DNA of 64,000 nucleotides from Lachnospiraceae bacterium MD335 (GTDB taxonomy: Bacteria; Bacillota; Clostridia; Lachnospirales; Lachnospiraceae): NCBI GenBank assembly GCA_000403335.2, contig KE159617.1, positions 718,757 through 782,756 on the forward strand. The letters are read 5' to 3'. This document shows positions 6,933-16,110 of this stretch, piece by piece. Numbering within the stretch: position 1 is the first letter of the stretch; each line of letters starts with the position of its first letter. The position numbers were made by a program, and so were the translations under genes. The notes below the pieces were generated by a model. That model did no database searches. It saw only the letters and a list, made by a program, of their open reading frames with translations, and was not told the DNA's origin.

Positions 6933-9248
6933 ATGAAAAGACCGCTGTGCAGCGTATGTCTGGCATTTGTGGCGGCAGTGTTTGTGTATGTTTTTTCGGG
7001 GCTGCCACCCTTAAGCTTTGGCGGGGAAGCAGAGGGCAGCAGGCTCGCAGTTACAGGCGAGCTCTACAACAAGGAATATAAAAATGACAGTCTCGTGCTT
7101 TCTTTAAAGCATGTCAAAATAATCAGTTCTGAGATCAACAGTTTTTCCAAACAAACAGAAGAATTACAAATGGGAGACGATTTGCGTATTATATGCTATT
7201 TGGATGATGATGCATGTTTGGCTCCTGATGCGGTAAAGCTTGGTATGCGCATTGCCGTGGAAGGGGAGGTGTCGCTGTTTCAAAAGGCAAGAAATCCGGG
7301 CGCGTTTGACGCGGCAGACTATTACCGTGCGCTTGGTATTTCTTTTCGTCTATTTGACGCGCAGGTGACGGCAAAAGGGAGTTCGTACAGTGCATATCAT
7401 GAAGGTCTGTATCAATTGCGCAGATACTTTGAGGGTGTATATGACGCGGTGCTTTCGGAGGAGGATGCGGCAGTACTAAAGGCAATGGTGCTTGGAAATA
7501 AGGCTGAACTTGATCCGAAGAGTAAACAGTTGTTTCAAAGAAGCGGTATTTCCCATATTTTGGCTATATCGGGACTTCATATATCTTTGATCGGGATGAT
7601 GATTTACGGTATATTTCAAAAATTAAATGTACCGCGTATTCCGTCGGCATTTTTTTGCATTGTACTTATGACGGCGTACGGTGATCTGATTGGAATGTCA
7701 GGAAGTGCGTATCGGGCAGTGTTTATGTTTGGAATGAAGCTTTTAGCGGATATGCTGAGGCGCACGTACGATATGCTGACGGCGCTGTCTTTGGCGGCGG
7801 TGCTGCTGCTTTTAGAACAGCCGTTGTATCTTCGTCAGTCAGGCTTCTTGCTTTCGTTTGGGGCAGTGCTGGGTATCGGTCTGTTCTCGGAGATGGTCTG
7901 TCCGGATTTAGACCGCATCAGGAGTAAAGTTTTGCGAAAAACCGCCGCTGCCCTTTGCGGGAGTTTGTCAATATTTTTAGTGCATTTTCCGATTTTGCTT
8001 TGTTGTTATTACGAATTTCCCCTATATTCTTTTTTTCTGAATTTAATAATTATTCCTGCAATGGGGGTTTTGCTGGTGATGGGACTGATTTGTCTTGCCT
8101 GCGGCTGTGCGGGCGGTTTGCTTTTTGGGGCGGCAAAGCTTGCGGGAGTTGTCTGTCATGTGATTTTGGCAGGGTTTGAGACGGCAGGCAGCAGTTCTTT
8201 ACGGATCCCGCTTTCACAGTGGATTGTGGGAAAACCGGATAGCTGGAGGATTTTTGTTTTTTATGCGGCAGCGCTTATGCTATACGCAATGTATGTATAT
8301 GCAGGGAAAGTGTCCAAAACGCCGCGTGCGTCGGCACGCGGTATTCGCATTGGCGTGCCGTATTGGTATAAGATGACAGGAATTATTTTGGCAGTCAGCT
8401 TTTTAAGCTTTCACGGAATTTATGACACATGTGTCACTTTTTTGGACGTGGGACAAGGGGATGGAATCTGGGTAGAGAGTATCAGCGGAAAACATTACCT
8501 GATTGACTGTGGAAGCACTTCAGAAAGTCAGCTTGGGCAATACACGTTATTGCCGTTTCTTAAATTTACGGGCACGTCGAGACTGGACGCCGTGTTTTTG
8601 ACGCATTTGGATGAGGACCATATTTCGGGTGTGCGTGAGCTTTTGGAGGATTACGGGGATAGCGGTGCGTCGGGTATCCGAATCGGCAGAATTGTGATTG
8701 CAAAATCAGCAATTAAGGATGAACCGTATCATGAGCTGAAAGCGCTTTGTGAGGAAAAAGGCATACCGCTTTTGCATGTGAAGGCAGGGGATGTTATTGG
8801 GGATGAGACGCTTTCTTTTGAGGTGCTTCACCCGGATGAAAATTATCTGCCAAATTCGCGAAATGCCTATTCGCTGGTGCTGCGGCTTTCGGTAAATGAT
8901 AACGGGACACTGTTTCATGCGCTTCTTACGGGGGATGTTGAGGCAGACGGAGAGGAGCGGGCGGCAGAATATTTGGAAGAGCATTGTAAAGACATACACA
9001 TGGATTTGTATAAGGCAGCGCATCATGGCTCGAAGTATTCGAACACGCAGACACTTGTCGACAAGGTTCATCCGGCATTAACGATTATTTCCTGCGGTGA
9101 AAAAAACAGATATGGACACCCGCACGCGGAAGCAGTCAGGTGTTTTGAACAAACAGGCAGTAAAATCGCGGTTACAAAGGATACCGGAGCCGTTACAGTG
9201 CGGATACGGGACGGGAGGTGCCGTGTGGAGTTTCAAAAGCAAGAGTAA
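6933..9248 (+). CDS. comEC: ComEC/Rec2 DNA-uptake channel
   Basis: 771 residues, close to the usual full length (B. subtilis about 776). Domains in order: N-terminal DUF4131-type region (about 20-170), the multi-helix Competence domain (about 200-470) with ILAISGLHISLIGM, and a C-terminal metallo-beta-lactamase-like domain (about 500-765) with DVGQGD, LIDCGS, LTHLDEDHISG and AAHHGS. ComEC passes single-stranded DNA across the membrane and the MBL domain may degrade the other strand. All expected motifs are intact, so this copy looks functional. The stop codon touches the repeat at 9248. Confidence 0.93.
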   Translation: MKRPLCSVCLAFVAAVFVYVFSGLPPLSFGGEAEGSRLAVTGELYNKEYKNDSLVLSLKHVKIISSEINSFSKQTEELQMGDDLRIICYLDDDACLAPDAVKLGMRIAVEGEVSLFQKARNPGAFDAADYYRALGISFRLFDAQVTAKGSSYSAYHEGLYQLRRYFEGVYDAVLSEEDAAVLKAMVLGNKAELDPKSKQLFQRSGISHILAISGLHISLIGMMIYGIFQKLNVPRIPSAFFCIVLMTAYGDLIGMSGSAYRAVFMFGMKLLADMLRRTYDMLTALSLAAVLLLLEQPLYLRQSGFLLSFGAVLGIGLFSEMVCPDLDRIRSKVLRKTAAALCGSLSIFLVHFPILLCCYYEFPLYSFFLNLIIIPAMGVLLVMGLICLACGCAGGLLFGAAKLAGVVCHVILAGFETAGSSSLRIPLSQWIVGKPDSWRIFVFYAAALMLYAMYVYAGKVSKTPRASARGIRIGVPYWYKMTGIILAVSFLSFHGIYDTCVTFLDVGQGDGIWVESISGKHYLIDCGSTSESQLGQYTLLPFLKFTGTSRLDAVFLTHLDEDHISGVRELLEDYGDSGASGIRIGRIVIAKSAIKDEPYHELKALCEEKGIPLLHVKAGDVIGDETLSFEVLHPDENYLPNSRNAYSLVLRLSVNDNGTLFHALLTGDVEADGEERAAEYLEEHCKDIHMDLYKAAHHGSKYSNTQTLVDKVHPALTIISCGEKNRYGHPHAEAVRCFEQTGSKIAVTKDTGAVTVRIRDGRCRVEFQKQE

Positions 9249-9298
9249 CAGTTCAGTCCCAAACTTTGCAGCAAGTTTAAAGTCTCGGGCTGAACTGT
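9248..9298. repeat. Hairpin repeat related to the 2814-2944 element
   Basis: ACAGTTCAG (9248-9256) pairs perfectly with CTGAACTGT (9290-9298), enclosing an inner AAACTT/AAGTTT hairpin (9261-9278). The outer arms match those at 2814/2935, and the core CTTTGCA is shared. It begins in the comEC stop codon and may help end comEC transcription, although no T-tract follows. Confidence 0.6.
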
Positions 9299-9350
9299 AA
9301 CAAACAAGAAACAAATTTGCGTACTTTTGGTATCGGAAATACTAAAAATA

Positions 9351-9359
9351 TGGTATAAT
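9351..9359 (+). promoter_or_regulatory. Extended -10 promoter element before holA
   Basis: TGGTATAAT is an extended -10 (TG-N-TATAAT) 31 bases before the holA ATG. No good -35 lies 17 bases upstream, as often seen with extended -10 promoters. It would give holA transcription independent of comEC. Confidence 0.4.
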
Positions 9360-9389
9360 AAAAAAACGCGGCAGAGAGGAGAAAACCTT

Positions 9390-10376
9390 ATGAAACGCAT
9401 TGTGCAGGATATTAAGAACGGAACATTTGGCAACATATATTTGTTATACGGTGAAGAGGCATATCTTCGCAGGCAGTACCGGGATAATTTAAAAAAAGCG
9501 CTTGTGCCGGAAGATGACACTATGAACTGCAGTGTCTATTCCGGAAAAGACATCAATGTCAACGAGGTAATCGATTTGGCGGGTACAATGCCGTTCTTTG
9601 CCGAGCGGCGCGTGATTATCGTGGAAAACAGCGGATTTTTTAAATCAGCAGTTAACGAAAGGCTGCTTGAACTGATAAAACAGATGCCGGAGACGACGTA
9701 TTTCCTTTTTGTTGAGGAGGAGGTTGACAAACGCGGAAAGCTTTATAAGGCGGTTACGGCAAACGGTTACGCCGCGCTGTGTGAGGTTCAGGATGAGGCA
9801 ACGCTTAAAAAGTGGATTATGAGTCTGCTCAAGAAGGAAAATAAAATGATAACAGCAGATGCACTGAATCTTTTGTTGGATAAAACCGGCGCAAATATGG
9901 AAACGATAAGACGAGAGGTTGAAAAGCTGGTCTGCTATAAATACTATGACGAAGGCATTACGGCGCAGGATGTTGAGGCGCTTTGCACGGTGCAGATTCA
10001 AAACAGAATATTCGAGATGGTGGAGGCAGTGGCGGCAAAGAACCAAAAGGCGGCGCTGGCGCTCTACTATGATTTGCTTGCCCTCAAGGAGGCGCCAATG
10101 AAGATTTTGGCGTTGATTGCAAGACAGTTCAATATGCTTTTTCAGGTAAAGGAAATGAAGAAGATAGGTTATCCTGAAAATGAGATTGCGCAGCAGACAG
10201 GACTGAATGCGTATTTCCTAAAAAAGAAATACATTCCTCAGGCAGCGCAGTTTAAACTGCATCAGCTTGAGGCAGCGCTTCGGGAATGCGTTGCGGCAGA
10301 GGAACGTGTGAAGACCGGAAAAATGCCTGATATTTTAAGTGTGGAGCTGATTATTGTGGGATTAAGTGCAAAGTAG
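9390..10376 (+). CDS. holA: DNA polymerase III delta subunit (clamp loader)
   Basis: 328 residues starting at the ATG preceded by AGAGAGGA (9373-9380); an upstream in-frame ATG at 9327 lies before the promoter and lacks a ribosome site. Motifs include the N-terminal YLLYGEEAYLRRQY, MPFFAERRVIIVEN and ANMETIRREVEKL, which match the delta family. HolA opens the sliding clamp within the clamp-loader complex. comEC-holA adjacency is conserved in Firmicutes. Confidence 0.9.
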   Translation: MKRIVQDIKNGTFGNIYLLYGEEAYLRRQYRDNLKKALVPEDDTMNCSVYSGKDINVNEVIDLAGTMPFFAERRVIIVENSGFFKSAVNERLLELIKQMPETTYFLFVEEEVDKRGKLYKAVTANGYAALCEVQDEATLKKWIMSLLKKENKMITADALNLLLDKTGANMETIRREVEKLVCYKYYDEGITAQDVEALCTVQIQNRIFEMVEAVAAKNQKAALALYYDLLALKEAPMKILALIARQFNMLFQVKEMKKIGYPENEIAQQTGLNAYFLKKKYIPQAAQFKLHQLEAALRECVAAEERVKTGKMPDILSVELIIVGLSAK

Positions 10377-10401
10377 GCAGTAAAGCGAGGGAGGTGACGC
10401 T

Positions 10402-10575
10402 ATGATACCTAAAGACGCAGCGATGTTATTGAGCTTTATTAATTTAAAGCTTCGTGACTATTATCCGAGCCTTGACGCATTTTGCGAGGACACGGGAGAG
10501 GATAAACAAGACATAGAGGAGCGGCTTGCAGCGATTGATTATCATTATGATGAAGAAAAAAATCAATTTCATTAA
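10402..10575 (+). CDS. DUF4250 family small protein
   Basis: A 57-residue ORF, MIPKDAAMLLSFINLKLRDY at the start and DYHYDEEKNQFH at the end, preceded by a strong GGGAGGTGA site. Sequence and length match DUF4250, a small family typical of Clostridia with no known function. It lies 25 bases after holA and probably shares its transcript. The protein is acidic, without membrane segments or cysteine pairs. Confidence 0.85.
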   Translation: MIPKDAAMLLSFINLKLRDYYPSLDAFCEDTGEDKQDIEERLAAIDYHYDEEKNQFH

Positions 10576-10591
10576 AAAGTGTATTGGTAAA

Positions 10592-10641
10592 AACTGCCAA
10601 TTTGTGCAAAATGTATTTAAAATTGCGACAAATTGGCAGTT
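10592..10641 (+). terminator. Long-loop terminator-like hairpin after DUF4250 gene
   Basis: AACTGCCAATTTGT (10592-10605) pairs perfectly over 14 bp with the sequence at 10628-10641 around a 22-base loop, followed by CCTTTTGTT. It sits 16 bases after the DUF4250 stop. The long loop is unusual for a simple terminator. Confidence 0.55.
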
Positions 10642-10785
10642 CCTTTTGTTATACGGAAAAACAAAAAAATCAGGTAATGCGCGGAGAAACAATAATTGTT
10701 AAGTTTGCATAAAAAACCAAAAATAATGTGAAATTATTATTCAAAATGTATAAAAATAGTGCAAAAACTTAGTCGTTTCGTCCTA

Positions 10786-10815
10786 TTGTCTAATTGATAA
10801 AATGTGTGTTATAAA
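10786..10815 (+). promoter_or_regulatory. Putative promoter of the pectate lyase gene
   Basis: TTGTCT (10786-10791), 18 bases, TATAAA (10110-equivalent position 10810-10815). The leader that follows is about 75 bases and contains GGCGC/GCGCC (about 10833-10852). The rest of 10642-10785 is AT-rich with nothing else recognisable. Confidence 0.4.
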
Positions 10816-10893
10816 ATATTTGTAGAAAGTTGGCGCATAACGAAAAGCGCCGGTATCATAAGTTATTATATTCAAAATGGAGGAAAGAAAAAC

Positions 10894-12405
10894 GTGAAAA
10901 CAAATCTGAAAAACAAACTCAAAACGCTTTTAACAATTCTCTTAACGGTATGCATGGTTTTTACCGTAACACTCAATACGGGAATGTCCGTTGTACAGGC
11001 GGCGTCAACTTCATGGAACTTTAAAAACACGGAATTTAAAAGTCTTGGCACAATCACTTCCAACGTGACAGTCAGCGGACTTGGACTGCTTGCAAACAGT
11101 TCAAAGCCTATGTCTGTAATTGCAGACAGTCAGACAGTTTCCGGTACGGTTTACACACATGCGCTTGCACTTGGCGGCAGCGGTTCTCCAAGCTATCGTG
11201 CAATCAAGGTTCCGGTAAGCTCAGATGCGACGGTTAAGGTTATTTTGAGAAGCTCAGGAAGCGCGGCGAGAACACTTGTTGTAGCGGACGCAGGCGGAAA
11301 GCAGCTTGGCACTATGAATGCGGCTGTGGCAGCGGAGCAGGCTTCTTATACATACAAGGGTGCAGCGGGATTTGTTTATCTTTATTCATCTAACAGCGGT
11401 ATCAATGTTTATAAAATACAGGTAGATGACAGAGGCGCTACATCGGGCGGTTCGACATCAGGCGGTGACAATTCGGGAACGACAACTCCTTCAGGAACAA
11501 CAATCACCGTTAAAAATGGCGGCACAACACTTGCGGAAGCAGTAAAAAGCGCTAAGAGCGGTACGACAATTGTCATTGACGGCACGATTAAATCGGACAA
11601 GATTGTACTTCCGGCAGGCGTACATATTTCCGGCAAGAATAATGCGACCATTGATTTTTCACAGACGACAGGAAGCTCGGGAAGAGGTATTACAATTAAG
11701 GGTAATGGAAGTATAATACAGAATATTACAGTAAAGAATGCGTCAGATAACGGCATCTATATTTCCGGCTCAAACAATACGTTAAAGTATGTAGTATGCT
11801 GCTACAATCATGATGCAGGTTTCCAGGTATCGGACGGCGGTGCAAACAATAAGTTCTATAACTGTACGGCACATCACAATGCGGATGCAACAGGTGAGAA
11901 CGCAGACGGTTTTGCAGTAAAGCTTCATTCCGGCGAGGGCAACTATTTTGAGAACTGCGTGGCAGAGTATAACAGTGATGACGGCTGGGACTGCTATGCG
12001 GCACACGGCGCGGTAAAATTAGTAAATTGTCAGGCAAACTATAACGGATACTGTGACGGAATCTACGGAGACGGAAACGGCTTTAAGATGGGCGGCGTAG
12101 ATAACAAGACTCCCGGTGTGGCAGCACATCTTGATCCTTTAAACCATTATCTTGAAGGATGTGTTGCAAAAGGAAATTATGCATCAGGCTTTGACAGAAA
12201 TAATCAGAGCGGTGTGGTGACGATGAAGAACTGCATTGGTGATTCAAACAAGAAATATAACTATAATTGGCCGCTTACGGGAACACCTTCCGCACTTGGA
12301 TATAAAGTGACATTCGGAAAGGCGCTTATTCAGAGCTGTACTTCAAAGAACGGCACGAACAACATTAAGGGTGCAACCCTTAGCGGTACGTGCGTTGGTT
12401 TCTAA
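10894..12405 (+). CDS. Secreted pectate lyase, polysaccharide lyase family 9 type
   Basis: 503 residues from a GTG start with ATGGAGG about 11 bases upstream; longer in-frame versions lack a ribosome site. A classic signal peptide ends near VVQAA (about residue 37). Residues 40-180 form an N-terminal beta-rich module, then a Ser/Gly/Thr linker, then a right-handed beta-helix. PL9 calcium-site motifs are present: Asp338 in NADGF, Asp362, Asp363 and Asp366 in NSDDGWD, and the catalytic Lys398 in GNGFKMGG. Spacing matches Dickeya Pel9A. It should cleave polygalacturonate outside the cell. No pectin transport genes are adjacent. Confidence 0.88.
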   Translation: MKTNLKNKLKTLLTILLTVCMVFTVTLNTGMSVVQAASTSWNFKNTEFKSLGTITSNVTVSGLGLLANSSKPMSVIADSQTVSGTVYTHALALGGSGSPSYRAIKVPVSSDATVKVILRSSGSAARTLVVADAGGKQLGTMNAAVAAEQASYTYKGAAGFVYLYSSNSGINVYKIQVDDRGATSGGSTSGGDNSGTTTPSGTTITVKNGGTTLAEAVKSAKSGTTIVIDGTIKSDKIVLPAGVHISGKNNATIDFSQTTGSSGRGITIKGNGSIIQNITVKNASDNGIYISGSNNTLKYVVCCYNHDAGFQVSDGGANNKFYNCTAHHNADATGENADGFAVKLHSGEGNYFENCVAEYNSDDGWDCYAAHGAVKLVNCQANYNGYCDGIYGDGNGFKMGGVDNKTPGVAAHLDPLNHYLEGCVAKGNYASGFDRNNQSGVVTMKNCIGDSNKKYNYNWPLTGTPSALGYKVTFGKALIQSCTSKNGTNNIKGATLSGTCVGF

Positions 12406-12423
12406 ATAATAAATAGAAATGTC

Positions 12424-12457
12424 AAACCGCAGACTTATTGGAAGTCTGCGGTTTTTA
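12424..12457 (+). terminator. Rho-independent terminator of the pectate lyase gene
   Basis: AACCGCAGACTT (12425-12436) pairs with AAGTCTGCGGTT (12442-12453) around a 5-base loop, followed by a T-run. Its T-run forms the edge of the repeat copy at 12452-12501. Confidence 0.85.
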
Positions 12458-12501
12458 TGCACAGCCCCATGCAAAGGAAGTATGCCGCTAAAGCGGCGCA
12501 T
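12452..12501 (-). repeat. Terminator-linked hairpin repeat, copy A
   Basis: On the minus strand this 50-bp element aligns with 13387-13436 on the plus strand at 39 of 50 positions. It carries an inner CCGC-TTTA-GCGG hairpin and flanking arms GCCCCATGC/GCATGGGGC (12464-12472 and 12498-12506). Another stem, CGAGTAG/CTACTCG, follows at 12513-12543. Both copies abut the T-run of a terminator. Confidence 0.6.
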
Positions 12502-12556
12502 GGGGCGCGCGGCGAGTAGTGGAGAAGGTCATTCCCCTACTCGATTTAAAATTGTA

Positions 12557-13261
12557 TCAATCAAACAACAATTTATCAACTGTCACGAATTCATATCCCT
12601 GCTTTTGCAGCTCATCTACTACCATAAGCGCCGCTTCCACGGATGTTTTATAGTAATCATGCATTAAAATAATGTCATTTTCCCCGACCTTTTTGAGCAC
12701 TGCCTGCGCGACACAGGTGGCGTTTGATGTACACCAGTCAAGTGGATCAATATTCCACAAAATCGGAAACATATTCAATTCATTTTCAAGCTTTTTATCC
12801 CACGCGCCGTAAGGCGGACGCACATATTGGACTTCCTCGCCTGTAATTTTTTGCAGCAGTTCGTTTGTTTTTACTAACTCCTGTTTGAATTTTTCACGGT
12901 TTGTTTTGGTGAGCTCGATATGGGTATAGGTGTGGTTGCCAATCAGATGTCCCTCGTCATGCATGCGTTTGATAATGTCGGGATGAATTGAGGCGTTTTC
13001 ACCAGTGACAAAAAATGTTGCTTTGACACCGCGCTTCTTTAATCCGTCGAGCAGCGGCTCCGTGTAGACTGGATGCGGACCGTCGTCAAAGGTAAGTGCG
13101 ACACGCCTGACGTCGGAGGACATCTGTGGTTCCGCAATGGTCAAAATGGCGTTATTATAAAAAGCAAGCTGGCGGTTTAGGGCAAGCGCCGTAAGGCACA
13201 AAGCCACACCGTATAAGAGTTTAAACAGAAAGTGAAAGTCCGTAGACGGAAGTTTTTTCAT
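12557..13261 (-). CDS. Polysaccharide deacetylase (CE4/NodB), membrane anchored
   Basis: 234 residues from the ATG at 13261, preceded by GGGGGA; a longer frame to 13345 has no ribosome site. A single hydrophobic segment (about 12-30) anchors the NodB domain. Motifs: Asp59-Asp60 in TFDDGPHP, metal-binding His110 and His114 in HTYTH, RPPYGAWD (149-155), DPLDWCT and His201 in LMHD. CE4 enzymes remove N- or O-acetyl groups from peptidoglycan or related glycans; the PdaA/PdaB-like layout suggests a cell-wall substrate. The gene is bracketed by inverted copies of a hairpin repeat. Confidence 0.9.
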   Translation of the reverse strand: MKKLPSTDFHFLFKLLYGVALCLTALALNRQLAFYNNAILTIAEPQMSSDVRRVALTFDDGPHPVYTEPLLDGLKKRGVKATFFVTGENASIHPDIIKRMHDEGHLIGNHTYTHIELTKTNREKFKQELVKTNELLQKITGEEVQYVRPPYGAWDKKLENELNMFPILWNIDPLDWCTSNATCVAQAVLKKVGENDIILMHDYYKTSVEAALMVVDELQKQGYEFVTVDKLLFD

Positions 13262-13386
13262 TATGGAATCCCCCACAGTGCGGAGTTCTATTACTCTATC
13301 AATAATATATGGCGCAGGGCATGTCATCATTCTGCAAATTGACAAATTGAGCAGGGGAAAAGTTTTTTCTTATTTGCCATGTCCTT

Positions 13387-13436
13387 ATGCGCTGCTTCGG
13401 CGGTATCGTTCTCCAGCATGGAGCTGTGCATAAAAA
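13387..13436 (+). repeat. Terminator-linked hairpin repeat, copy B
   Basis: This matches copy A (12452-12501, opposite strand) at 39 of 50 bases. The inner stem is CTGC-TTCG-GCGG, equivalent to CCGC-TTTA-GCGG in copy A with a change that still pairs. It ends in the A-run that is the T-run of the minus-strand terminator at 13430-13466. Confidence 0.6.
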
Positions 13437-13466
13437 ACAGGCTTCCGTCAGGAAACGAAAGCCTGT
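13430..13466 (-). terminator. Terminator of the chemoreceptor gene
   Basis: On the minus strand ACAGGCTT pairs with AAGCCTGT (13437-13444 and 13459-13466) around a 14-base loop, followed by TTTTTTAT. It lies 19 bases after the chemoreceptor stop. Confidence 0.7.
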
Positions 13467-13484
13467 GATATTGTTTAACTGATT

Positions 13485-15182
13485 TTACCGTTTTAATGTA
13501 AACTGTCCAATCAGACCGTCTAAGATGGAAGCCTGTGCAGATAATTCCTGGCTGGTTGCCGAAGACTCCTCAGCGGTCGCTGCGTTTGTCTGTACAACTT
13601 CCGAAATCTGATTGATGCCGCTTTCTGCTCTGCGCATTGCTTCTGCCTGATCCTCAACCATTGTTTTCAGATCCTTAGAGAAGTTTGCAATCTGATTAAT
13701 GCCGTCCACAACGGATTCAATTGCGCTTGCCGCATTCTCTGCCGCACGGTTGCCTTCCGTAACCTCACGGATAGAGCTTTCAATCAATTCACGGGTGTCT
13801 ACAGCAGCCTGTGCGCTTTGATTTGCCAAAACTCTGATTTCGTCTGCTACAACGGAGAAACCGCGTCCGGACTCACCTGCCCTTGCAGCCTCAATGGATG
13901 CGTTGAGAGATAGCAGGTTGGTTTGTGAGGCAATTGACTCTATCTCGGAGATAATGTTGCCGATTCTTGTGGAAGCCTCGTTGATTCGTTTCATAGCGGC
14001 GATCATGTTGTTCATTTCGCCGCGGCTGTTGTCTGCTTCGTCTGCATAGCGCTGTGCTTTTATGTAAGATTCGTCCGCACTTTCCGCACTTTTTTCCATT
14101 GTTGCGGTAATGTCGGAAATCGTGGTATGCAAGTCCATAACGGCATTGGTCTGTTCGGTTGCGCCTTCTGCAAGATTTTGAGATGCTTCTGCCAAGTCGT
14201 TGGAGCCGCTGGATACCTGGTTGGAAACTTCGCCGATGGACAGCAGCGTTTCGGTCATTTGGTCTCTCAATCCGCGCAATGCGATAAACAGTTTCTGGAA
14301 ATCGCCATTATATTTGTCGGAACAGTTTGACTGAATATCATAATTTCCGTTTGCCATTTCCCCTAAAATTTCGCCGATGTCGTGGATAATCATGTTCAGA
14401 TTGGTCGCCATTTCATTGGCATCCTTTACCATTTCCTCAACTTCATCACCGGTTTCGATAACAGGGAACGGTGATGAAAGGTCGCCGCCTGCAAAAGTTT
14501 TGAGACGTTCGCCAAGCGCTCCCAAAGGGGATGCGATTCCTTTGGCAATGGTTCTTCCGATTTTGGTTGATGCCACCATTGAGGCGGCAATTACAATAAC
14601 AATCAGCACTGAAATTATGATACATATAACGATTAGCGTTGTGGACAGGCGGTTACCGCTCTCAACTTTTACTGTTAAAAGTTCCATTAACTTACTATAG
14701 ATACTGTCATAAGCAGGCGCAAGTTCCGCCAAAGCGATGTCCTGTGCCTGTTTGCAAAGTTCCCTGTCAGTTGTTGCGCCTAAATCCATAATTTGGGCGT
14801 CCAATGCCCAGTAAGCATCCAATTCTGCGCTGATGGCATCGTATGTAGCTCTGCCGTCTGCGGATACGACTGTCTTTTCAACATCTGCAAAATATTCCAT
14901 AAAATCCTGCTTGTTTTGATCATGCTCTGCCGTCACTTTTGCAATGGTATCTGCGTCGTCATAGCCGATTGCAGCGCGAAGGGAAGAGCGCGCATCTGCG
15001 AACTCAAACATCGCTTTTCCGATGTCACCCTGTGCAAAACCAAAATTCTTTAATGCATAAGAATACCGGTTTGATAAAATAATCAGCGCAAGAAGCGCAA
15101 CAAACGCTACTGCCGCTGTGATTGCCGCTACCTTGACAAAGGATCTTGTTAATTTTTTCTCAATACTTTCCGTTCCGTTCAT
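13485..15182 (-). CDS. Methyl-accepting chemotaxis protein
   Basis: 565 residues from the ATG at 15182, with AAAGGAGA 9 bases upstream; the longer frame to 15377 lacks a ribosome site. Membrane segments (about 20-40 and 190-215) flank an external helical sensor of about 150 residues (four-helix-bundle type). HAMP follows, then the cytoplasmic coiled-coil signalling domain with the conserved tip [20 protein letters not shown] and [13 protein letters not shown]. It should signal through CheA/CheW. No other chemotaxis or flagellar gene lies in the window, and the ligand is unknown. Confidence 0.92.
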   Translation of the reverse strand: MNGTESIEKKLTRSFVKVAAITAAVAFVALLALIILSNRYSYALKNFGFAQGDIGKAMFEFADARSSLRAAIGYDDADTIAKVTAEHDQNKQDFMEYFADVEKTVVSADGRATYDAISAELDAYWALDAQIMDLGATTDRELCKQAQDIALAELAPAYDSIYSKLMELLTVKVESGNRLSTTLIVICIIISVLIVIVIAASMVASTKIGRTIAKGIASPLGALGERLKTFAGGDLSSPFPVIETGDEVEEMVKDANEMATNLNMIIHDIGEILGEMANGNYDIQSNCSDKYNGDFQKLFIALRGLRDQMTETLLSIGEVSNQVSSGSNDLAEASQNLAEGATEQTNAVMDLHTTISDITATMEKSAESADESYIKAQRYADEADNSRGEMNNMIAAMKRINEASTRIGNIISEIESIASQTNLLSLNASIEAARAGESGRGFSVVADEIRVLANQSAQAAVDTRELIESSIREVTEGNRAAENAASAIESVVDGINQIANFSKDLKTMVEDQAEAMRRAESGINQISEVVQTNAATAEESSATSQELSAQASILDGLIGQFTLKR

Positions 15183-15502
15183 TGTTAGAAATCTCCTTTC
15201 TGCTGCTTCAAAATCACTGACGTATTCCCCCCTGATAATGGAACCCTGACATTTATCGTATGTAACCAACAATGAAAGTACGGATGTATAGTTACGTAAA
15301 ATTTTTATGAAAAGAAAGAGTTTTTTGTTTTTTACCAAGATATTACGTCTTGCTCTATTATAACGCTTTAATATCAAAAATTCAATACTTAAATAGGCAT
15401 AATTACCAATTGTGTGACAAAAAAATTATCATATTTGGAGAAAATGAATAATGAAACGTGTAATATTTGTAAGGACTTTACGGGAAAATTACACAAAACA
15501 GC

Positions 15503-15531
15503 TTGCGTTATTTTACGGACGATACTATAAT
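15503..15531 (+). promoter_or_regulatory. Promoter of the 15590 gene
   Basis: TTGCGT (15503-15508), 17 bases, perfect TATAAT (15526-15531). Transcription would begin near 15538, so an ORF called from 15451 cannot be expressed from it. The rest of 15183-15502 holds the chemoreceptor leader; I see no other feature there. Confidence 0.6.
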
Positions 15532-15589
15532 CTAGTTGAGTTATTTAATTTTGCCGGATATATTATTTGGCAAGAAAGGGAGTTTGGGT

Positions 15590-16069
15590 ATGGGGAGAGA
15601 CCCGAAATGGAAAAAGTTTGCAGAGCTTACGGCGCGTTGTTATAAAGAAGCGGAAAACGGAAATACTTTAAATGCATGCTGGAATGATGCATTTAATGCA
15701 TTAATGGATGTGATCATGCAGGAGCGGGCGGCGGACAGTGGTTTTGCGAGGGAGCTTGGTGATTTGGAACAGCTTACGGACTTTAAATTTAACATTGTAG
15801 GAGTGGTTTTGGATTATTTTGACCGGCTTTGGCAGGTGGGAGATTATCAGACCATATGTACGAATGGAGATCGGATTATCAGCGCTTTTGACTGGCGTGT
15901 GGAGTCGTCATCGGCAATTCGGTTGAGAGTTGTAAATGCACTGATGAAACTTGGTAGAAGGGATGCGGCAGTCGCGTATTGTATGGAATGGATGAAGGCG
16001 GAACCGGAGGACGTAAATGCGGTGATGACCAAAGAAGCGCTTTTAACGGACACGGAGGAAGACAGTTGA
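15590..16069 (+). CDS. Hypothetical helical protein, TPR-like
   Basis: 159 residues from the ATG at 15590 (ribosome site AAAGGGA 7 bases upstream). The protein is soluble and mostly helical, beginning MGRDPKWKKFAELTARCYKE; paired helices around residues 70-150, including LMKLGRRDAAVAYCMEWMKAE, resemble tetratricopeptide repeats. I do not recognise a named family. It sits between a chemoreceptor and a sugar epimerase, and its promoter suggests it leads a transcript into the epimerase gene 41 bases downstream. Confidence 0.6.
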   Translation: MGRDPKWKKFAELTARCYKEAENGNTLNACWNDAFNALMDVIMQERAADSGFARELGDLEQLTDFKFNIVGVVLDYFDRLWQVGDYQTICTNGDRIISAFDWRVESSSAIRLRVVNALMKLGRRDAAVAYCMEWMKAEPEDVNAVMTKEALLTDTEEDS

Positions 16070-16110
16070 GAATTTTTATTTTTGACCTGCGAAGGGAGTA
16101 GAGTTATAAA

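Noticed and set aside
8423..8436. Palindrome in comEC as an operator
   Set aside because: It is within coding sequence for YDTCVTF and may be chance; kept only as a note beside the 3742 palindrome.
12419..12667. 82-residue plus-strand ORF after the pectate lyase gene
   Set aside because: It reads through the terminator and repeat and then antisense to the deacetylase gene.
15451..15645. 64-residue plus-strand ORF before the 15590 gene
   Set aside because: It lies across a good TATAAT promoter and the next gene's start, has no ribosome site and no recognisable sequence.
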